From: Variovorax gracilis | Lineage (GTDB): Bacteria > Pseudomonadota > Gammaproteobacteria > Burkholderiales > Burkholderiaceae_C | DNA length: 64,000 bases | Assembly: GCF_030317115.1 (NCBI RefSeq) | Contig: NZ_JASZYF010000009.1 | Location: 202,882-266,881 of the forward strand | Direction: 5' to 3' | Shown: positions 34,701 through 43,178 of the stretch, piece after piece | Numbering within the stretch: position 1 is the first letter of the stretch | How the letters are laid out: each line of letters opens with the position of its first letter | The notes under the pieces: generated by a model | Database searches by the model: none | What the model was told of the DNA's origin: nothing | The model's input: the letters and a program-made list of their open reading frames with translations, nothing else | Program-made: the position numbers and the translations under genes

Positions 34701-35291
34701 GACGAACTGAGCGTGGCGCGCGAGCGCAAGACCTTCCTCGATTCCCAGTCGGCCGACCTGAACGAGGCCATCGGAACGCTCGAAGACGCGATCCGCAAGA
34801 TCGATGCCGAGACCCGCGACCTGCTCGGCGGCACCTTCAAGATCGTCAACGAGCACTTCAGCCGCATGTTCCCCGAACTGTTCGGCGGCGGCAACGCCAA
34901 GCTCATGATGACCGGCGACGAGATCCTCGACTCCGGCGTGCAGGTGATGGCGCAGCCTCCGGGCAAGAAGAACCAGACCATCCACCTGCTTTCGGGCGGC
35001 GAGAAGGCGCTGACGGCCATCGCGCTGGTGTTCGCGATCTTCCAGCTCAACCCCGCGCCGTTCTGCCTGCTGGACGAAGTGGATGCGCCGCTGGACGACG
35101 CCAACACGGAACGCTACGCCAAGCTCGTGACTGCCATGAGCCGCGAAACCCAGTTTCTCTTCATCAGCCACAACAAGATCGCGATGGAAATGGCCGAACA
35201 ACTCATTGGCGTGACCATGCAGGAGCAGGGCGTTTCGCGCATCGTGGCCGTGGACATGGAATCGGCCGTCTCGATGGTCGAGGCAGCCTGA
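31776..35291 (+). CDS. smc: Chromosome segregation protein SMC
   Basis: 1171 residues, GTG start (MRLNSIKLSGFKSFAEPTNF). Walker A GPNGCGKSN at 31-39. Long coiled coils about 165-500 and 665-1000, flanking a hinge near 505-660 (WLAKHGLESLQGLWSRIHIE). C-terminal signature LLSGGEKAL near 1070 and Walker B CLLDEVDAPLDDAN near 1097. With ScpA/B it compacts and segregates the chromosome. First gene of an smc-zipA-ligA cluster. Confidence 0.97.
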   Translation: MRLNSIKLSGFKSFAEPTNFLLPGQLVGVVGPNGCGKSNIMDAVRWVLGESRASELRGESMQDVIFNGTTTRKQASRSSVELVFDNADHRAGGQWSQFAEIAVKRVLTRDGNSSYYINNQPVRRRDVQDVFLGTGLGPRAYAIIGQGTISRIIESKPEELRLFLEEAAGVSKYKERRRETENRLGDTRENLTRVEDILRELNSNLERLEKQAEVAARYNALTGDATRKQHQLWFLKRTESESDQSRIKADAEKAINDLESRTADLRHIEAELETVRQAHYAAGDQVNQAQGKLYEASAEVGRLEGEIRFVVEGRQRVEQRLVQLREQIAQWSARREDAEAEIETLAGQGVNAEEQAELLAAQLEEHDARMPELEDAQQRAQDEANAQRATVGQVQQQIQVLAADQRNIEEQSRQLNQRAERLRSDQNALAAPDEARLSDLREQLAAAQEASAEADARLQDLQEAVPQLDDDRRTRQQAVNTEGARHAEFSARLEALKALQEKVKTDGKLAPWLAKHGLESLQGLWSRIHIEQGWENALESALRERLGALEVSRLDMVRAFGGDAPPAKLAFYSPPVAGVPQGPATMPRLSDLLRLSDAGQQALLAEWLHGCFTAETLEDALAQREKLQPGEVIYVKSGHAVTAHSVSFYAQDSEQAGLLARQQEMENLERQLRAQTLIADESRTALARAEAAYGDAAQRLVTARREAADTQSRAHELQVETLRLSQLAEQTRARSEQLSNDLGEVVAQLEELQERRVAAESRFEELDMQLADSQERHAQLDERVIEAGRALAASREQHRGLERQAQEATFAQRTLEARRGELSRAIETASQQSVSLNEEDERARAELGRLSDAAAQAGLQDALSLKLERESALGASRSQYDDLTIKLRASDERRLQLERELDPLRQRITEFQLKEQAARLGFEQYQQLLTDAEADLEAVALSIETDKVRLTGLQGEIDRLNREVASLGAVNLAALDELSVARERKTFLDSQSADLNEAIGTLEDAIRKIDAETRDLLGGTFKIVNEHFSRMFPELFGGGNAKLMMTGDEILDSGVQVMAQPPGKKNQTIHLLSGGEKALTAIALVFAIFQLNPAPFCLLDEVDAPLDDANTERYAKLVTAMSRETQFLFISHNKIAMEMAEQLIGVTMQEQGVSRIVAVDMESAVSMVEAA

Positions 35292-35304
35292 GTCGACGCG
35301 GTCC

Positions 35305-36402
35305 ATGAGCAGCCTTACCGTCGCCCTCGCCATTCTTGGCGGACTCGTCCTTGCCACCGTGGTCGGCTACAACGCCTGGACCTCGCATCGGAACGCACCC
35401 CGTCAGCCCGATGCCGTGGACAGCGAGCCGCCCGACTCCGACCTCCCGCAACAGAAGGGCGACCAGGAGCCCGTGCTTCACGTCGATCCGCATCAGGTGC
35501 CCGGCAACGAGCGGCATGAGCCGTTGTTCGACCCGGACCTCCCTGCGCCATCTGCGTTGTCCGTGCCCTCGGCAGACCGCCGCGGTGGCCTCGACCCGCT
35601 GATTGACGTGATCGCACCGGTATCACTCGACGGACTTGCCTCGGGCGACGCCGCCATCGCGGCCATGCCTGCCACGCGTCGTGCGGGCAGCAAGCCGGTC
35701 GCGGTGGAAGGCCTCAATGAACACACGGGCGAGTGGGAGCCGGCGGTGCCTGGGCAGCGCTATGGTGCATTTCAGGTTGGCGTGCAGTTGGCCAACCGCA
35801 CTGGCGCGCTCAACGAGATCGAGTACTCCGAATTCGTCGTCAAGGCCCAGGCCTTTGCCGATGCCGTGAACGGAGCGCCGGAATTCCCGGAAATGCTCGA
35901 CGAAGTCGGGCGGGCTCGCGAACTCGATCAGTTCGCGAGTTCGCATGACGCTCAACTCGGTTTCGTGCTGCGCGCACGGCATGCCGCGTGGAGCCCGGGC
36001 TACGTGCAGCAGAACGCCGCGCGGCTGGGCTTCGTGGCCGGCATCATCCCGGGGCGCATGGTGCTGCCCGCAGGCGAGGTCGGATTGCCACCGATCCTGG
36101 GCTTGTCCTTCGACACGCAGGCCGCATTGGCAGATGACCCGGCGCAATCCGCCATCCGTGAACTGACGCTGAGCCTCGACGTGCCCCAGGTCGACCGCAG
36201 CGAGCGGCCTTTCGAGCGCATGCGCGAAGCCGCCGCCACGCTCGCGCGCGAGATGGACGGCGTCGTCACCGACAGCGATGGCCAGCCCTTGCGCGACGAG
36301 ACCATGGATGTGATCGGCGGCGACCTCGAGCAGCTTTACGACACGCTGGATTCGCGCGATCTTTCCGCAGGTTCTCCGCTCGCTCGTCGACTCTTCAGCT
36401 AG
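35305..36402 (+). CDS. zipA: Cell division protein ZipA-like
   Basis: 365 residues, 13 nt after smc. A single N-terminal helix (SSLTVALAILGGLVLATVVGY) is followed by an acidic, proline-rich linker and a C-terminal domain from about 150 that matches the ZipA FtsZ-binding domain in layout (VQLANRTGALNEIEYSEFVV, GLSFDTQAALADD, EQLYDTLDSRDLSAGSPLARRLFS). ZipA tethers the FtsZ ring to the inner membrane. The homology is moderate and the smc-zipA-ligA position supports it. Confidence 0.85.
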   Translation: MSSLTVALAILGGLVLATVVGYNAWTSHRNAPRQPDAVDSEPPDSDLPQQKGDQEPVLHVDPHQVPGNERHEPLFDPDLPAPSALSVPSADRRGGLDPLIDVIAPVSLDGLASGDAAIAAMPATRRAGSKPVAVEGLNEHTGEWEPAVPGQRYGAFQVGVQLANRTGALNEIEYSEFVVKAQAFADAVNGAPEFPEMLDEVGRARELDQFASSHDAQLGFVLRARHAAWSPGYVQQNAARLGFVAGIIPGRMVLPAGEVGLPPILGLSFDTQAALADDPAQSAIRELTLSLDVPQVDRSERPFERMREAAATLAREMDGVVTDSDGQPLRDETMDVIGGDLEQLYDTLDSRDLSAGSPLARRLFS

Positions 36403-36411
36403 GGGCCCCTC

Positions 36412-38505
36412 ATGACGACGAAGCACGAAGACGCGGCTCGCGAAGCTGCCGCATTGAGCGACCAGTTGCATCGCCACGCCCATCTTTACTACGTGCTCGA
36501 CGCGCCGGAGCTGCCGGATGCCGAGTACGACAAGCTCTTCCAGCGCCTGCAGGCGATCGAGGCCGAGTACCCCGACCTCCGCACGCCCGATTCGCCGACC
36601 CAGCGCGTGGGTGGCAAGCCGCTCGATGGATTCATCAAGGTGCGCCACAAGGTGCCGATGCTGTCGATCCGCACCGAGACCGACATCACGCCCGCCGGTG
36701 CGAGTGCCTTCGACGCGCGCGTGCGCAAGGAGCTTGGCCTGGCCGAAGATGCGCCGCAAGTCGAGTACGTCTGCGAACTCAAGTTCGACGGGCTGGCTCT
36801 GAACCTGCGCTACGAGAACGGCGTTCTGGTGCAGGCCGCGACGCGCGGCGACGGCGAGATCGGCGAGGAGGTCACGCAGAACATCCGCACGGTCCAGCAG
36901 ATTCCGCTGCGCTTGCAGGGCCCGGCGTCAGAGATCCCGCCGGTGGTGGAAGTGCGCGGCGAGGTCTACATGCGCCGCGACGATTTCGATGCGCTCAACG
37001 AGCGCCAGCGCGAGAAGATCGCGGCGGGCCAGAAGAACGAAAAGGTGTTCGTGAACCCGCGCAATGCGGCGGCCGGTGCCGTGCGCCAGTTGGACCCTGC
37101 GATCGCGGCCGCCCGTCCGCTGAGCTTCTTCGCATACGGCCTCGGCGAGGTCACGCCGCCCGGACAGGGGGGGCCCGGTTGCACGACGCAGTTCGACTGG
37201 CTCCAGCAGTTCCACGCCTGGGGCTTTCCGGTTGCGACACAGACCACGCGAGCGCGAGGCGCGATCGAACTGATCGCATTCCACGAGACGACAGGACGCC
37301 AGCGCGATGCGCTGCCCTATGACATCGATGGCGTCGTCTACAAGGTGGACAGCCTCGAATTGCAGCGGCAACTCGGCTTCGTCTCGCGCGAGCCGCGCTG
37401 GGCCGTGGCGCACAAGTACCCGGCTCAGGAGCAACTGACCGAGGTGCTGGCGATCGAGGTGCAGGTGGGCCGCACCGGCAAGCTCACGCCGGTCGCCAAG
37501 CTGGCGCCGGTGTTCGTGGGCGGTGTCACGGTGACCAATGCCACGCTGCACAACGAGGACGAAGCGCGACGCAAGGACGTGCGAGTGGGCGACACGGTCA
37601 TCGTGAGGCGGGCAGGCGACGTCATTCCGGAAGTGGTCGGCGTTTTGCCCGAAAGCGCGGCCAGGCCCGATGATCAGCGTGGCCAGGTCTTCACCATGCC
37701 GCACCGGTGCCCGGTCTGTGGCTCCGACGCCTTGCGCGAAGAGGGCGAGGTCGACTACCGCTGCACCGGTGGCCTGTTCTGCGGTGCACAACGCAAGGAA
37801 GCCATCCTGCATTTCGCGGCGCGGCGCGCACTCGACATCGAAGGCCTGGGCGACAAACTGGTCGAACAACTGGTCGACGCCAACCTGATCCGCACGCTGC
37901 CTGATCTGTACAAACTCGGCTTCAGCACCCTGGCGGGACTGGACCGCATGGCCGACAAGTCGGCGAAGAACATCATCGATGCGCTGGAGGCGTCGAAGAA
38001 AACCACGCTGCCGCGCTTCCTGTTCGGCCTGGGCATCCGGCACATCGGCGAAAGCACCGCCAAGGATCTGGCCAAGCATTTCGGCAAGCTCGACGCGATC
38101 ATGGACGCGACCGAGGAGCAACTTCTCGAAGTCAACGACGTGGGGCCGGTGGTCGCCACCAGCCTGCGCACCTTCTTCGACCAGCCGCACAACCGCGAGG
38201 TCGTCGAGCAGCTTCGCGCCTGCGGCGTGCATTGGGAAGAGGGCGAGCCCGCCGCGCGCGTGCCCAAGCCGCTCGCGGGCAAGACCTTCGTGATCACCGG
38301 AACGCTTCCTACACTGAGCCGCGACGAGGCCAAGGACAAGCTGGAGTCAGCCGGCGCCAAGGTGGCCGGTTCCGTGAGCAAGAAGACCGACTACGTGGTG
38401 GCCGGCGCCGAAGCCGGCAGCAAGCTCGACAAGGCGCGCGACCTGGGCGTGGCGGTGATCGATGAAGCCCGGTTGTTCGAGATCCTCGAAAAAGGTCTAC
38501 CGTAG
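36412..38505 (+). CDS. ligA: NAD-dependent DNA ligase
   Basis: 697 residues, 9 nt after zipA. Ia domain at the start, adenylation domain with Lys124 in CELKFDG, OB fold, a four-cysteine zinc finger (CPVCGSDAL ... CTGGLFCGA), HhH motifs (ARRALDIEGLGDKLVEQLV, DVGPVVATSLRTFF) and a C-terminal BRCT domain (GKTFVITGTLPTLSRDEAKD). Seals nicks in replication and repair. Confidence 0.98.
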   Translation: MTTKHEDAAREAAALSDQLHRHAHLYYVLDAPELPDAEYDKLFQRLQAIEAEYPDLRTPDSPTQRVGGKPLDGFIKVRHKVPMLSIRTETDITPAGASAFDARVRKELGLAEDAPQVEYVCELKFDGLALNLRYENGVLVQAATRGDGEIGEEVTQNIRTVQQIPLRLQGPASEIPPVVEVRGEVYMRRDDFDALNERQREKIAAGQKNEKVFVNPRNAAAGAVRQLDPAIAAARPLSFFAYGLGEVTPPGQGGPGCTTQFDWLQQFHAWGFPVATQTTRARGAIELIAFHETTGRQRDALPYDIDGVVYKVDSLELQRQLGFVSREPRWAVAHKYPAQEQLTEVLAIEVQVGRTGKLTPVAKLAPVFVGGVTVTNATLHNEDEARRKDVRVGDTVIVRRAGDVIPEVVGVLPESAARPDDQRGQVFTMPHRCPVCGSDALREEGEVDYRCTGGLFCGAQRKEAILHFAARRALDIEGLGDKLVEQLVDANLIRTLPDLYKLGFSTLAGLDRMADKSAKNIIDALEASKKTTLPRFLFGLGIRHIGESTAKDLAKHFGKLDAIMDATEEQLLEVNDVGPVVATSLRTFFDQPHNREVVEQLRACGVHWEEGEPAARVPKPLAGKTFVITGTLPTLSRDEAKDKLESAGAKVAGSVSKKTDYVVAGAEAGSKLDKARDLGVAVIDEARLFEILEKGLP

Positions 38506-38579
38506 GGTTTTCCGGACTTGCCCTGTCAACAGCGACGCTCGCGGCTCGTTGAACGGCAGGATGACCCCAGGAGGCTCGA

Positions 38580-38924
38580 ATGATCCGAATTCGCTCTCTG
38601 TCAGCCGGCATCGCCCTCGGTGCTGCCGCTTTCCTGGGTGGCTGCGTCGCCCCGGGTCCCTACTACACCAGCGCGTATCCGTACTACGTCGAGCCGGGAC
38701 CGGTGGTCGTGTCACCCTCGGTCTATATCGGCGGTGGCTGCTGCTGGGGTGGTTACTGGGGCAACTATTGGGGCCGGCCGGGCTACTGGGGCGGCTACTA
38801 CGGGCGTCCCGGCTACTGGGGGCCGGGTTACTACGGTCGCGGCTACTATGGCCGCCCCGGGTACTACGGCGGTGCCTATGCGCGAGGCCCTGGCTACTAC
38901 GGGGGGCGCGGAGGACGGCGATAG
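38580..38924 (+). CDS. Small Gly/Tyr-rich lipoprotein
   Basis: 114 residues, preceded by AGGAGG. The signal ends in the lipobox LGGC (Cys22). The second half is built from tandem copies of GRPGYWGGYY / GPGYYGRGYYG-like units: glycine, tyrosine, tryptophan, arginine and proline dominate. Such lipoproteins are surface or periplasmic low-complexity proteins of unknown role. It stands between ligA (74 bp) and def (46 bp). Confidence 0.8.
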   Translation: MIRIRSLSAGIALGAAAFLGGCVAPGPYYTSAYPYYVEPGPVVVSPSVYIGGGCCWGGYWGNYWGRPGYWGGYYGRPGYWGPGYYGRGYYGRPGYYGGAYARGPGYYGGRGGRR

Positions 38925-38970
38925 GGCCGAGAGCCGGGTCCTGCGACCGTGCCACCGCGATAATCCCGCG

Positions 38971-39510
38971 ATGGCCATTCGTGAAATCCTCAAGATGGGC
39001 GACCCTCGCTTGCTGCGCGTCGCGCAGCCGGTTGCCGCCTTCGACACCGACGAACTGCACCTGCTCGTGCGCGACATGTTCGAGACCATGCATGTCGTCA
39101 ATGGCGCCGGCTTGGCTGCGCCGCAGATCGGGGTCGACCAGCAGGTCGTGATCTTCGGTACCGACACCGTCAATCCGCGCTATCCGGACGCGCCGATCGT
39201 GCCGCGGACGGTCCTCGTCAACCCCGTCATCACGCCGATCGGCATCGAGGAAGAAGAGGGCTGGGAGGGTTGTCTGTCGGTACCGGGCCTGCGCGGCGTG
39301 GTCCCGCGCTTTGCCAACATCAGGTACACGGGCTTCGACCCGTACGGCGACCCGATTGACCGCACCGTCAGTGGATTCCACGCCCGCGTCGTGCAGCACG
39401 AGGTGGATCATCTGCTGGGCAAGCTGTACCCGATGCGGATGCGCGATTTCTCGCGTTTCGGCTACACCGAGGTCCTGTTTCCAGGCCTCGATGCGAGCGA
39501 GGACGACTGA
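38971..39510 (+). CDS. def: Peptide deformylase
   Basis: 179 residues from ATG 38971 (MAIREILKMGDPRLL). All three active-site motifs are intact: GAGLAAPQIG, EGCLSVPG and the metal-binding QHEVDHLLG. Removes the formyl group from nascent N-terminal methionine. Here it is not beside fmt, the frequent partner in other bacteria, which suggests one of several deformylase genes. Converges on doxX. Confidence 0.96.
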   Translation: MAIREILKMGDPRLLRVAQPVAAFDTDELHLLVRDMFETMHVVNGAGLAAPQIGVDQQVVIFGTDTVNPRYPDAPIVPRTVLVNPVITPIGIEEEEGWEGCLSVPGLRGVVPRFANIRYTGFDPYGDPIDRTVSGFHARVVQHEVDHLLGKLYPMRMRDFSRFGYTEVLFPGLDASEDD

Positions 39511-39531
39511 GGCCGCCCCTCTGTAGTTCCT

Positions 39532-39936
39532 TCAGTTGTACTTGCCGCTGGTGCCGCCGACGCTGAAGCGTCCTGCGCCGAGGAAGGCGACCGCCAATGC
39601 GGCGAACAGGAACATGCCCTGGAGCTCCAGGGCCCAGCCGCCGGTCTTGCCGAGCGATCCGATGTCCTTGAGGTGCACGAGCCAGATGGCGACCAGCATG
39701 TTGATGACCGTGATCCACGCTGCCGGCCGCGTGTAGATGCCGACGATCAGCAGGACGGGCGCAACGATCTCGCCGATATAGACCAGGTACGCCAGCGCCG
39801 CGGGCAGGCCGTGCGAGGTGAGCATGCCTGCGATACCGCCGACCCCGCCAGTGATCTTGGCGATGCCGTGCAACAGGATCAGGATGCCGAGGGCGAGGCG
39901 CAGAACGAGTTTGCCGGTGTCGTCGGAACGGATCAT
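39532..39936 (-). CDS. DoxX-family membrane protein
   Basis: 134 residues from the ATG at 39936, with AAAGG upstream. Four membrane helices: LVLRLALGILILLHGIAKITG, YLVYIGEIVAPVLLIVGIY, WITVINMLVAIWLVHL and MFLFAALAVAFLGAGRFS. DoxX/SURF4-like proteins are linked to quinone or thiosulfate oxidation and redox stress in some bacteria, but the role of single-gene members is unknown. The frame is open upstream to 40038, not supported by family sequence. Confidence 0.9.
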   Translation of the reverse strand: MIRSDDTGKLVLRLALGILILLHGIAKITGGVGGIAGMLTSHGLPAALAYLVYIGEIVAPVLLIVGIYTRPAAWITVINMLVAIWLVHLKDIGSLGKTGGWALELQGMFLFAALAVAFLGAGRFSVGGTSGKYN

Positions 39937-40093
39937 GAGAAAGCCTTTCAGTTGAAAAAACAGGCGCGATTGTGGTCGATAAGGGAGCGTTTCGCGGAAT
40001 TTGCTTCCGACAGGAGGTTCTTTGGCAGACTCCGGCACCCGCCCGTAAACTGCCCGCTGCTTCCATTTCGAAGAGAGAGAAGAGGTTTCCAGA

Positions 40094-41125
40094 ATGAATC
40101 AACGCATCCGTCCGGCGCTTGCCGCCATCGCAGCCGCCTTGGCCTTGGGGGCCGCACCGGCCTTTGCAGGCAAGACGCTCGACGCCGTGAAGCAACGCGG
40201 CACCGTCAAGTGCGGCGTGACCAACGGCGTGGCCGGGTTCTCGGCGCCCGACACCCAGGGCAACTGGTCGGGGCTGGATGTCGACACCTGCCGCGCCATC
40301 GCAGCGGCAGTGCTTGGCGACGGCAAGAAGGTGGAGTTCGTTCCGCTCAATTCGCAGCAACGCTTCTCGGCGTTGCAGGCGGGCGAGATCGACATCCTGG
40401 CGCGCAACACCACTTGGACGCTGACGCGCGACGCATCGCTCGGCTTCCACTTCACGACCATCACCTACTACGACGGCCAGGGCTTCCTGGTGCCGAAGAA
40501 GATCAAGGTGACGAGCGCCAAGCAACTCAAGAACGCCACCATCTGCACGCAGTCGGGCACCACCAACGAGAAGAATGTCGCCGACTACTTCAAGGCGCAG
40601 AACATCCCGGTCAAGACGGTCGTGTTCGAGAGCTTCGAAGCCTCGTTCAAGGCCTTCTTCGCAGGCCGTTGCCAGGCCTTTACCACCGACACTTCGGCAC
40701 TCGCGGGTCTGCGCAACAAGGAAGCGCCCAACCCCGACGACTACGTCATCCTTCCCGAACTGATCTCGAAGGAGCCCCTCGCGCCGCTGGTGCGCCGCGG
40801 CGACGACGAGTGGTTCGCCATTGCCAAGTGGGTGCCCAATGCGCTGATCGAGGCCGAGGAGTACGGCGTCACGCAGGCCAACATCGACGAACTCAAGGCC
40901 AGCAGCAAGGACCCTGCCCAACAACGCCTGGTCGGGACGGGCGATGACCTGGGCAAGCTGCTGGGCCTGGACAAGGATTGGTCCTATCGTGCGATCAAGG
41001 CGGTGGGCAACTACGGCGAGGTCTTCGAACGCAACGTCGGACCGAAGTCGGTGCTCAAGCTGCCGCGCGGAACGAACAATCTGTGGAACAAGGGCGGCCT
41101 GATGTACGGATTGCCGGTTCGATGA
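40094..41125 (+). CDS. aapJ: General L-amino acid ABC transporter substrate-binding protein
   Basis: 343 residues. Signal peptide ends near PAFAGK. The mature protein shows SBP family 3 features typical of AapJ: TLDAVKQRGTVKCGVTNGVAGFS, GLDVDTCRAIAAAVLGD, FVPLNSQQRFSALQAGEIDILARNTTWTLTRDA, and a C-terminal NNLWNKGGLMYGLP. Binds polar and broad-range L-amino acids. Overlaps aapQ by 4 nt. Confidence 0.95.
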   Translation: MNQRIRPALAAIAAALALGAAPAFAGKTLDAVKQRGTVKCGVTNGVAGFSAPDTQGNWSGLDVDTCRAIAAAVLGDGKKVEFVPLNSQQRFSALQAGEIDILARNTTWTLTRDASLGFHFTTITYYDGQGFLVPKKIKVTSAKQLKNATICTQSGTTNEKNVADYFKAQNIPVKTVVFESFEASFKAFFAGRCQAFTTDTSALAGLRNKEAPNPDDYVILPELISKEPLAPLVRRGDDEWFAIAKWVPNALIEAEEYGVTQANIDELKASSKDPAQQRLVGTGDDLGKLLGLDKDWSYRAIKAVGNYGEVFERNVGPKSVLKLPRGTNNLWNKGGLMYGLPVR

Positions 41126-42123
41126 GCGCGGCGCCCGACGGGCGCCGCGCCGTCTGGCTGGCCTGGGCGGCACAAGCGTTGCTGATTGCGGTGGTGGCGG
41201 GCGGCGCTTTCTGGCTCGTTCACCACGCGCTCGAAGTGTTGCGCGCGCGCGGTGTGCGTTCCGGTTTCGACTTTCTCCTGCAGCCTGCGGGATTCGAGAT
41301 CTCCGAGGGCTGGCTCGACTTCCACTCGGGCCAGCCTTTCTGGCGCGCCTTCCTTGCCGGACTGATCAATACGATTCGCGCAGCCGTTCCGGCGGCGGTG
41401 ATGGCGGTGCTGCTGGGGACGCTGATCGGCATCGGCCGCCTCGCGCCGCATGTGCTCGTGCGGGGCCTGTGCGGTGCCTACGTCGAGACGGTGCGGAATG
41501 TTCCGCTGCTGGTGCAGTTGCTGATGCTGTACTTTGCGCTGACGCAGTTGCTGCCTGATTCGACCGAGCCGCTTGAACTGTTGCCGGGCTTCTGGCTGAG
41601 CAAGGGAGGGCTGTCGATGCCGTGGCCGGTCGCAGCGGAGGGCGCCTTGTGGCCAAGCCACTTCGAATGGCCCGAGCGCGGGAGCTTCAACGTGAGCGGC
41701 GGCGCGGCACTGAGCCCTGAATACCTTGCGGTCGTGATCGCACTGGCGCTCTACACCGCTGCCTTTGTCGCCGAGATCGTCCGTGCCGGGATCACCTCCG
41801 TGTCCCAGGGCCAGAAGCTCGCGGCCCAGGCGCTTGGCCTGTCACCCTGGCAGCAACTGCGGCTGGTGGTGATGCCGCAGGCCTTGCGCGTGATCGTGCC
41901 GGCGCTGACCAACCAGTTGCTGAGCCTGACGAAGAACTCGTCGCTGGCCGTGGCGGTGGGCTATCCGGAACTGGTGTCGATCGCCAATACCTCGCTCAAT
42001 TCGACGGGTCGCGCCTTTGAATGCATTGCCGTGATCATGGTGGTGTACCTCGCGCTTTCGCTTGTCATCTCGGGCGGCATGAATCGCTACAACGCGCGCG
42101 TCGCGCTGAGGGGCTGGCGTTGA
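41122..42123 (+). CDS. aapQ: General L-amino acid ABC transporter permease AapQ
   Basis: 333 residues from ATG 41122, overlapping aapJ (ATGA). HisMQ-type permease with an extended insert in the middle (FWLSKGGLSMPWPVAAEGALWPSHFEWP), usual for AapQ. Coupling loop LAAQALGLSPWQQLRLVVMPQALRV. Its stop overlaps the aapM start. Confidence 0.95.
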   Translation: MSAAPDGRRAVWLAWAAQALLIAVVAGGAFWLVHHALEVLRARGVRSGFDFLLQPAGFEISEGWLDFHSGQPFWRAFLAGLINTIRAAVPAAVMAVLLGTLIGIGRLAPHVLVRGLCGAYVETVRNVPLLVQLLMLYFALTQLLPDSTEPLELLPGFWLSKGGLSMPWPVAAEGALWPSHFEWPERGSFNVSGGAALSPEYLAVVIALALYTAAFVAEIVRAGITSVSQGQKLAAQALGLSPWQQLRLVVMPQALRVIVPALTNQLLSLTKNSSLAVAVGYPELVSIANTSLNSTGRAFECIAVIMVVYLALSLVISGGMNRYNARVALRGWR

Positions 42124-43178
42124 TCGGCGCGACACGACCGGCCATCATGTGGCGCAAGGAACTGTGGGGCTCGCCGCTTCGCGCGGTATCGACGGTCCTG
42201 CTGATGCTCCTGTTCGCCTGGGCAGGCTATCACGCACTGGACTGGGCGGTACTGCACGCGGTGTTCCGTCCGGATGCGGAGGCCTGCCGCGCCGTGCAGC
42301 GCGGCGCCTGCTGGGGCGTGGTCGCCGAGAAGTGGCGCCCGATCCTGTTCGGCCGCTATCCGTACGAGGACCAGTGGCGGCCGGCCATCGCTGTCACTGG
42401 GCTGTCGCTGACCACCATGCTCAGCGCCTGGCCGCGTACATGGCGCTGGTGGCTGCTGCCGTTGTGGGTCGTGGTGCTCGCGTTCTTCGTGGTGATGATG
42501 CGCGGCGGCGTCCTTGGGCTGGAACTTGTGCCGACCAATCGCTGGGGCGGATTGCCGCTGACCATCGGACTGGCGGTGGTCGGGCTGGCCCTGGCCTTTC
42601 CGCTGGCGCTGCTGCTCGCGCTGGGCCGGCGTTCGCAATGGCCGGTGGTGCGCACGCTTTGCGCGACCTACATCGAGCTGGTGCGCGGCGTGCCGCTGAT
42701 CTCGGTGCTCTTCATGGCCTCGTTCCTCCTGCCGTTGCTCTGGCCTGCCGGATGGCAGCCCGACGTGTTGTTGCGCGTTCTCGCCGGCCTGTCGCTGTTC
42801 GTCGCGGCCTACCTGGCCGAGATCATCCGCGGTGGCTTGCAGGCGGTGCCGCGCGGACAGACCGAGGTCGCCATGGCGCTGGGCTTCGGCCGCTGGCCGG
42901 TACAGCGCGACATCGTGCTGCCGCAGGCGCTGCGCCTCGTCGTGCCGGCGCTGACCAACAACGTGGTCGGCACCCTGAAGGACACCTCCCTCGTCACCGT
43001 GGTGGGCCTGTTCGAGCTGACCGGCGCGCTGGGCCTCGCGCTCGGCGGCGATCCGACCTGGCGGCCCTTCTACCTCGAGGGCTACCTGTTCATCGCGCTG
43101 GTCTACTGGGTGCTGTGCTTCGGCCTCTCGCGCTACAGCGTCTGGCTGGAGCGACGGTTGGCGGCAGGGCGCGACTAG
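42120..43178 (+). CDS. aapM: General L-amino acid ABC transporter permease AapM
   Basis: 352 residues from TTG 42120, chosen because GAGGGG lies 7 nt upstream and it overlaps the aapQ stop; an ATG at 42147 is the alternative. Permease core with coupling loop EVAMALGFGRWPVQRDIVLPQALRL and GTLKDTSLVTVVGLFELTGAL. No aapP ATPase gene follows: the next gene is on the opposite strand and overlaps by 4 nt, so the ATPase must come from elsewhere. Confidence 0.94.
   Translation: MIGATRPAIMWRKELWGSPLRAVSTVLLMLLFAWAGYHALDWAVLHAVFRPDAEACRAVQRGACWGVVAEKWRPILFGRYPYEDQWRPAIAVTGLSLTTMLSAWPRTWRWWLLPLWVVVLAFFVVMMRGGVLGLELVPTNRWGGLPLTIGLAVVGLALAFPLALLLALGRRSQWPVVRTLCATYIELVRGVPLISVLFMASFLLPLLWPAGWQPDVLLRVLAGLSLFVAAYLAEIIRGGLQAVPRGQTEVAMALGFGRWPVQRDIVLPQALRLVVPALTNNVVGTLKDTSLVTVVGLFELTGALGLALGGDPTWRPFYLEGYLFIALVYWVLCFGLSRYSVWLERRLAAGRD

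Noticed and set aside
31740..35357. A 1205-codon open frame antisense to smc.
   Set aside because: The smc frame is intact with Walker A, hinge, signature and Walker B motifs. The antisense product is leucine/arginine low-complexity sequence typical of a shadow frame.
38740..38915. A short tandem array resembling a CRISPR or DNA repeat.
   Set aside because: The repetition is from Gly/Tyr codons in a lipoprotein gene with an intact frame; units are imperfect and there are no spacers.
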